NCBI GenBank assembly: GCA_015847255.1
Contig: JADLZK010006458.1
Coordinates: 148,963 to 212,962, forward strand
Direction: 5' to 3'
DNA from: Hyparrhenia diplandra
Taxonomy: Eukaryota > Streptophyta > Magnoliopsida > Poales > Poaceae
Length of the DNA: 64,000 nucleotides
The position numbers were made by a program, and so were the translations under genes. Of the stretch, positions 60,840-64,000 are shown in pieces (position 1 is the first letter of the stretch; each line of letters begins with the position of its first letter). The notes beneath the pieces were generated by a model. That model did not search any database. It worked only from the letters and a program-made list of their open reading frames with translations, and had not been told where the DNA came from.

Positions 60840-62340
60840 TTTCTTTTTTCTCTTCCTCCCTTCTATACTATATATGCTATATATCAGTTTGGCTTGGCTG
60901 TTTGCCTAATCATGCAGGAAACTGCATCTGAGAAAATATATAATTAAAATATACTATATGTGTGCAGAGGCTTGTTATGTAGTAATTGCTCACTTCTCCT
61001 ATCCCCTGAAACGTCAGTCCATCTTGAATTAGTCCACAGAAGGCGACGTGAAAAATGAAAGGGCGTGAGGATTTTTAATTGCAGGATCTAATGGGGATGA
61101 AGGACAGTGTCTTGCCACATCCTCTACAACAACCTGCATAGTGCTCATTGTTAAGTGCTAGTACCATGCACAGCAATGTTTTGGATGCATGCACATTGTG
61201 AGTACTACAGCATATAGCAATGTTGGATCTACTGGGGGCGGGTCGCTGGGACAGGTCAAGATCTGCTGAGATTCCCCGGTCCGTCTGACCTGTCAAGATT
61301 GCGATGTGGCGTGGCGAAATTTGGGTCAAATTTGAGGAGCCGCTCTCACCTCACCTCCCATGTCCACATCTGCTTCTACTCCATGTGTCCGCCTGCCTGT
61401 GATCACGCCATGTGCTTCCATGGCCATGGCGGCCTCCCTACCCATCTATAATTGGCGTCTCGTTTTTCTTGGAGCAGTGTCCACCTACGACTTTGTCACA
61501 GACTTACGCCGCATCCTGGTAGCTTCTCCTGATTCCTTTTGCGCCATGCCCCTCCATTTGGGGATACACCAACTCAAACGTGTGTGTTGCCAGAAAACAG
61601 TGGTGAATGATTGTGTCACCCAGCTTATTCCGATGGTGCACCAAAGCCGCTGGTAGATCTGTATCCGCACTTGGTCACTTGGGTAGAGCCGTAAAGCAGG
61701 CGCAGTAACTGATGAAGGCTCACAAATCACACTATGTGCAGGTCCACCCTTGAGCTGGGGGAGCGGTCTCTGTTTTCGTGGTGCACTCATGGACGACTTT
61801 TTACAGTACGATGAGAGCTCACTTTCGTGCGAAACCCTTACCACTCTTTTTACCAAGTTTACCACATCCAAAAACTCCAGCAGATCGCTAGATCCCAATG
61901 TTGAACTCAACATGATTCGCAGCTTGGAAAAATTTATTCTTATGGATTTGCAAGTAAGCAGGCAGGTTTCAGCTATCACGGACACAGCCACACAGGCTGT
62001 AGATGCTAGAGCTGTACTAGGAACCTACAGGGATGCCTCTAACAAGAAATAGTACGGTCGTGAAGGACCATGGCGGCAAAGCACCAGCCATACGTACCTC
62101 CTTTCGTTCGAATCACTATTTTCTGCAGCTCTGCATCATATCGTCACGCAGCCTCGGCTCTCGCTGAAAACGCATTGACGCCTTCTCCCCTCGGAGCCCA
62201 TGCCTGCGACCGTCCGGATGGCAGCAGCAAGCCAACAACTACGAGTACAAAACGGCAGGTCGGCAGGCCGCCGCTGCGTGCCTGCGTCTCACCCTATGTA
62301 AACTGACAAAGAAGCTGGGCTTCTGTACTCTGTACGGTTT
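60840..62340. other. interval with two short plus-strand frames of unknown nature
   Basis: Frames at 61360-61656 and 61750-62052 encode 98 and 100 residues (the second contains MDDFLQYDESSLSCETLTTL). Neither matches a family I know. Composition is not strongly gene-like and no splice partners are evident. They may be part of a decayed element. Confidence 0.3.
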
Positions 62341-62353
62341 CAGATCTGAGACG

Positions 62354-62569
62354 ATGTCCCTCCGTCCAAACAGCGTTGCAATTTGGCTTTGGAGAAGGGC
62401 GACCAAATTCATATATATTTATTAACATTTATAATAAGCATTATTAGATTACCCTATAAAATATATTTTCATAGTAAATCTAATTGATCTTATAAAACTT
62501 GATCAAACTCTGTAGAAAAGTTTGTTCTTCAAAATCTAGAAATGCATTACTTCTGGGACGGAGGAAGTA
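62354..62569. mobile_element. Stowaway-like MITE
   Basis: TCCCTCCGTCC at the left (62357-62367) is matched inverted by GGGACGGAGGAAGTA at 62555-62569. The AT-rich interior has the usual ATATATTTATTAACAT-type words. The left terminus is slightly degraded, so only the right TA of the target duplication is clear. Confidence 0.75.
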
Positions 62570-63723
62570 CATTGTAGTGGAATAGACAACAGAAACAACG
62601 TCCAGGGCTGGAGATCAGATTATTAGCTAAGCGTTAACACACTCAGGGCCGAAATAACGGCAAGTCCGCCAAATGTAATTTGTGAACCATAAAGTTAAAA
62701 ACATCATCAATCACTCGGACAATGCAAAACATGGGAGATCATGACTGCGTCAATCTCAAGTTTGATATTCAGGGGACAAATAGGGTGAATAGCTCCAGGG
62801 TAGTGCTATTCATTCACCAGTATTCCATGTGGACAAATAACAAACATGGGAGATCATGAACTCGGTTTTGTAGGCCTCCCTTATTTGCGTAAGACAGGAA
62901 GTAAGTAAAACTCTCAAGATCTACTCGGACGCAGGCTTCCCTCAAAAGCTTGCTGCTCCCTACGGCAGAAGTCAAATCTGCGTTGGTGTAGTAATACATG
63001 CAACCGGCATACTCATCCATCTCCTCTTAGGGCACTTTTGGTAGAAGTTCTTTCTAACCTGAGAATGAAACATTACTTGCTCAACGCATGCCATAGAGAT
63101 ATTGACAGAAGTGATATCGACTTAATGGAAACCACATTGCTGACGCGAGACGTGTCGCATCAACAAGCAATACAGGGTCCTACAACCTACAAAAATACAT
63201 GAAGCTGCTCACAGCAGCTGAGCTAAGAGAGAAGCATACAGTCACACATGCTATTCAACTACAGCTACAGCATTAGGAGGTAGTCTGCACTTTCAGAATT
63301 AGAAGGGATAATAGGATGCACAGCTTCCTGAATGGATCTCTCTCCCAGAAAATAATGTCAAAAGAAAAATGAAATTCCTGGTTGGTTTTAGGATAAAAGA
63401 TGCAGGGTCTGTATAAAGTGCCATCAATCACTCTCCATTCTGGGGTCAGTATGTTGGTTTAGTTGTTTAAGTAAAATCTCTTAATCCTCTTGACAAGCGT
63501 TTATAAGAAAATATATTACATCTATAATACAAAATAAATACATTATCAAGACACATTTGCAAGGTGGGGGTTAATGAAACTAATTTTATGATGTACATTA
63601 TTGGTGCATTTTTCTGCAAACTTAATCAAAGTTATAGAAGTTAGACTTAGGACAAAACTAAAACAACCTACACTTTTGTAACGCATCGAAAGTACCAAAC
63701 AAGAAATGATAAAATACACATAC

Positions 63724-63829
63724 CGCACATGTGGCCTCAAGATCCAAAATGTCAGCCTTCAAGTCATTGAACATGCACTGTGTGTGCTTTCCCAGCTTTT
63801 GCAGAGTGAAAAGATGCCCTATGCAACTC
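63724..63829 (-). CDS. exon of an unrecognised gene running toward the right edge
   Basis: On the minus strand an acceptor (cttacag) at about 63830 and a donor (gtatgt) at 63723 bracket an open segment reading CIGHLFTLQKLGKHTQCMF, NDLKADILDLEATC and A. The frame is closed in neither direction at the splice sites, as expected of an internal exon. A frame at 62814-63020 (SKLLREACVRVDLESF) could be a downstream exon of the same gene. Upstream exons would lie beyond 64000. The family is not recognised. Confidence 0.35.
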
Positions 63830-64000
63830 CTGTAAGCTCAAGAATTGGCGTGAGATCTGGTAGATGTCAGTAATATGTCAACACTGATAATGTATTTCTC
63901 TTGCTCTCTCTACTTTTATGTCCTGTGTAACCTATATACGCTAACTCCCTCGGCCTCAACGCCAAAAGGAGGAGAGATGGCACAAAGAAGTATGAGTATG

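Noticed and set aside
1..64000. CRISPR arrays, operons, phage or bacterial mobile elements
   Set aside because: Repeats are irregular and few, genes contain spliceosomal introns, and all recognised families are plant nuclear.

Overview
The window is plant nuclear DNA, most likely from a grass and probably a panicoid. Several features point this way. Genes are intron-rich with GC-rich first exons. An R2R3-MYB of the tapetal TDF1/MYB35 type is present. Intergenic space holds Tourist- and Stowaway-like MITEs, an RTE-type LINE with a (TTG)n tail, an L1-type LINE with a poly(A) tail, a SINE and LTR-retrotransposon debris. Nothing in it looks bacterial or viral. The genus cannot be fixed by reading alone.

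Layout, left to right. (1) At 1-15 a minus-strand gene may begin, just inside the left edge. (2) 3.2-7.6 kb minus: an 11-exon, Atg27/mannose-6-phosphate-receptor-like type I membrane protein. (3) 8.25-8.75 kb minus: an EC1 egg-cell-secreted cysteine-rich peptide. (4) 12.97-17.0 kb minus: a GPI-type GH17/X8 beta-1,3-glucanase-like gene whose intron carries an RTE LINE with a clear 14-bp target duplication. (5) 20.1-23.0 kb minus: eIF2-alpha, head-to-head with (6) 23.6-26.0 kb plus: TIM22. (7) 27.5-28.5 kb minus: an unrecognised protein with four copies of a GxLSAMASKIG-type motif. (8) 28.88 kb plus: an initiator tRNA-Met. (9) 29.8-31.8 kb plus: the TDF1/MYB35-like MYB. (10) 32.3-43.3 kb plus: two GILT thiol-reductase-like copies separated by about 9 kb of transposons. 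(11) 45.0-54.5 kb minus: a Rab3GAP catalytic-subunit homologue. (12) 60.0-60.8 kb plus: the C-terminal part of a protein kinase. (13) 63.7-63.8 kb minus: an exon of an unrecognised gene running toward the right edge.

The genes do not form a pathway. They are ordinary housekeeping genes (translation initiation, mitochondrial import, Rab regulation), two genes expected to act in reproduction (EC1 and the tapetal MYB), and decayed duplicates.

The dominant anomaly is that nearly every protein-coding gene carries one or more single-base indels, mostly in short homopolymers, even inside otherwise perfectly conserved exons of essential genes such as eIF2-alpha and TIM22. The MYB gene is the only large gene read without a break. 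The simplest reading is residual consensus error in the assembly. The second GILT copy is different: besides frameshifts it has lost its CxxC and apparently its start codon, so it looks like a real pseudogene. Exon coordinates were read by eye and can be off by a few bases.
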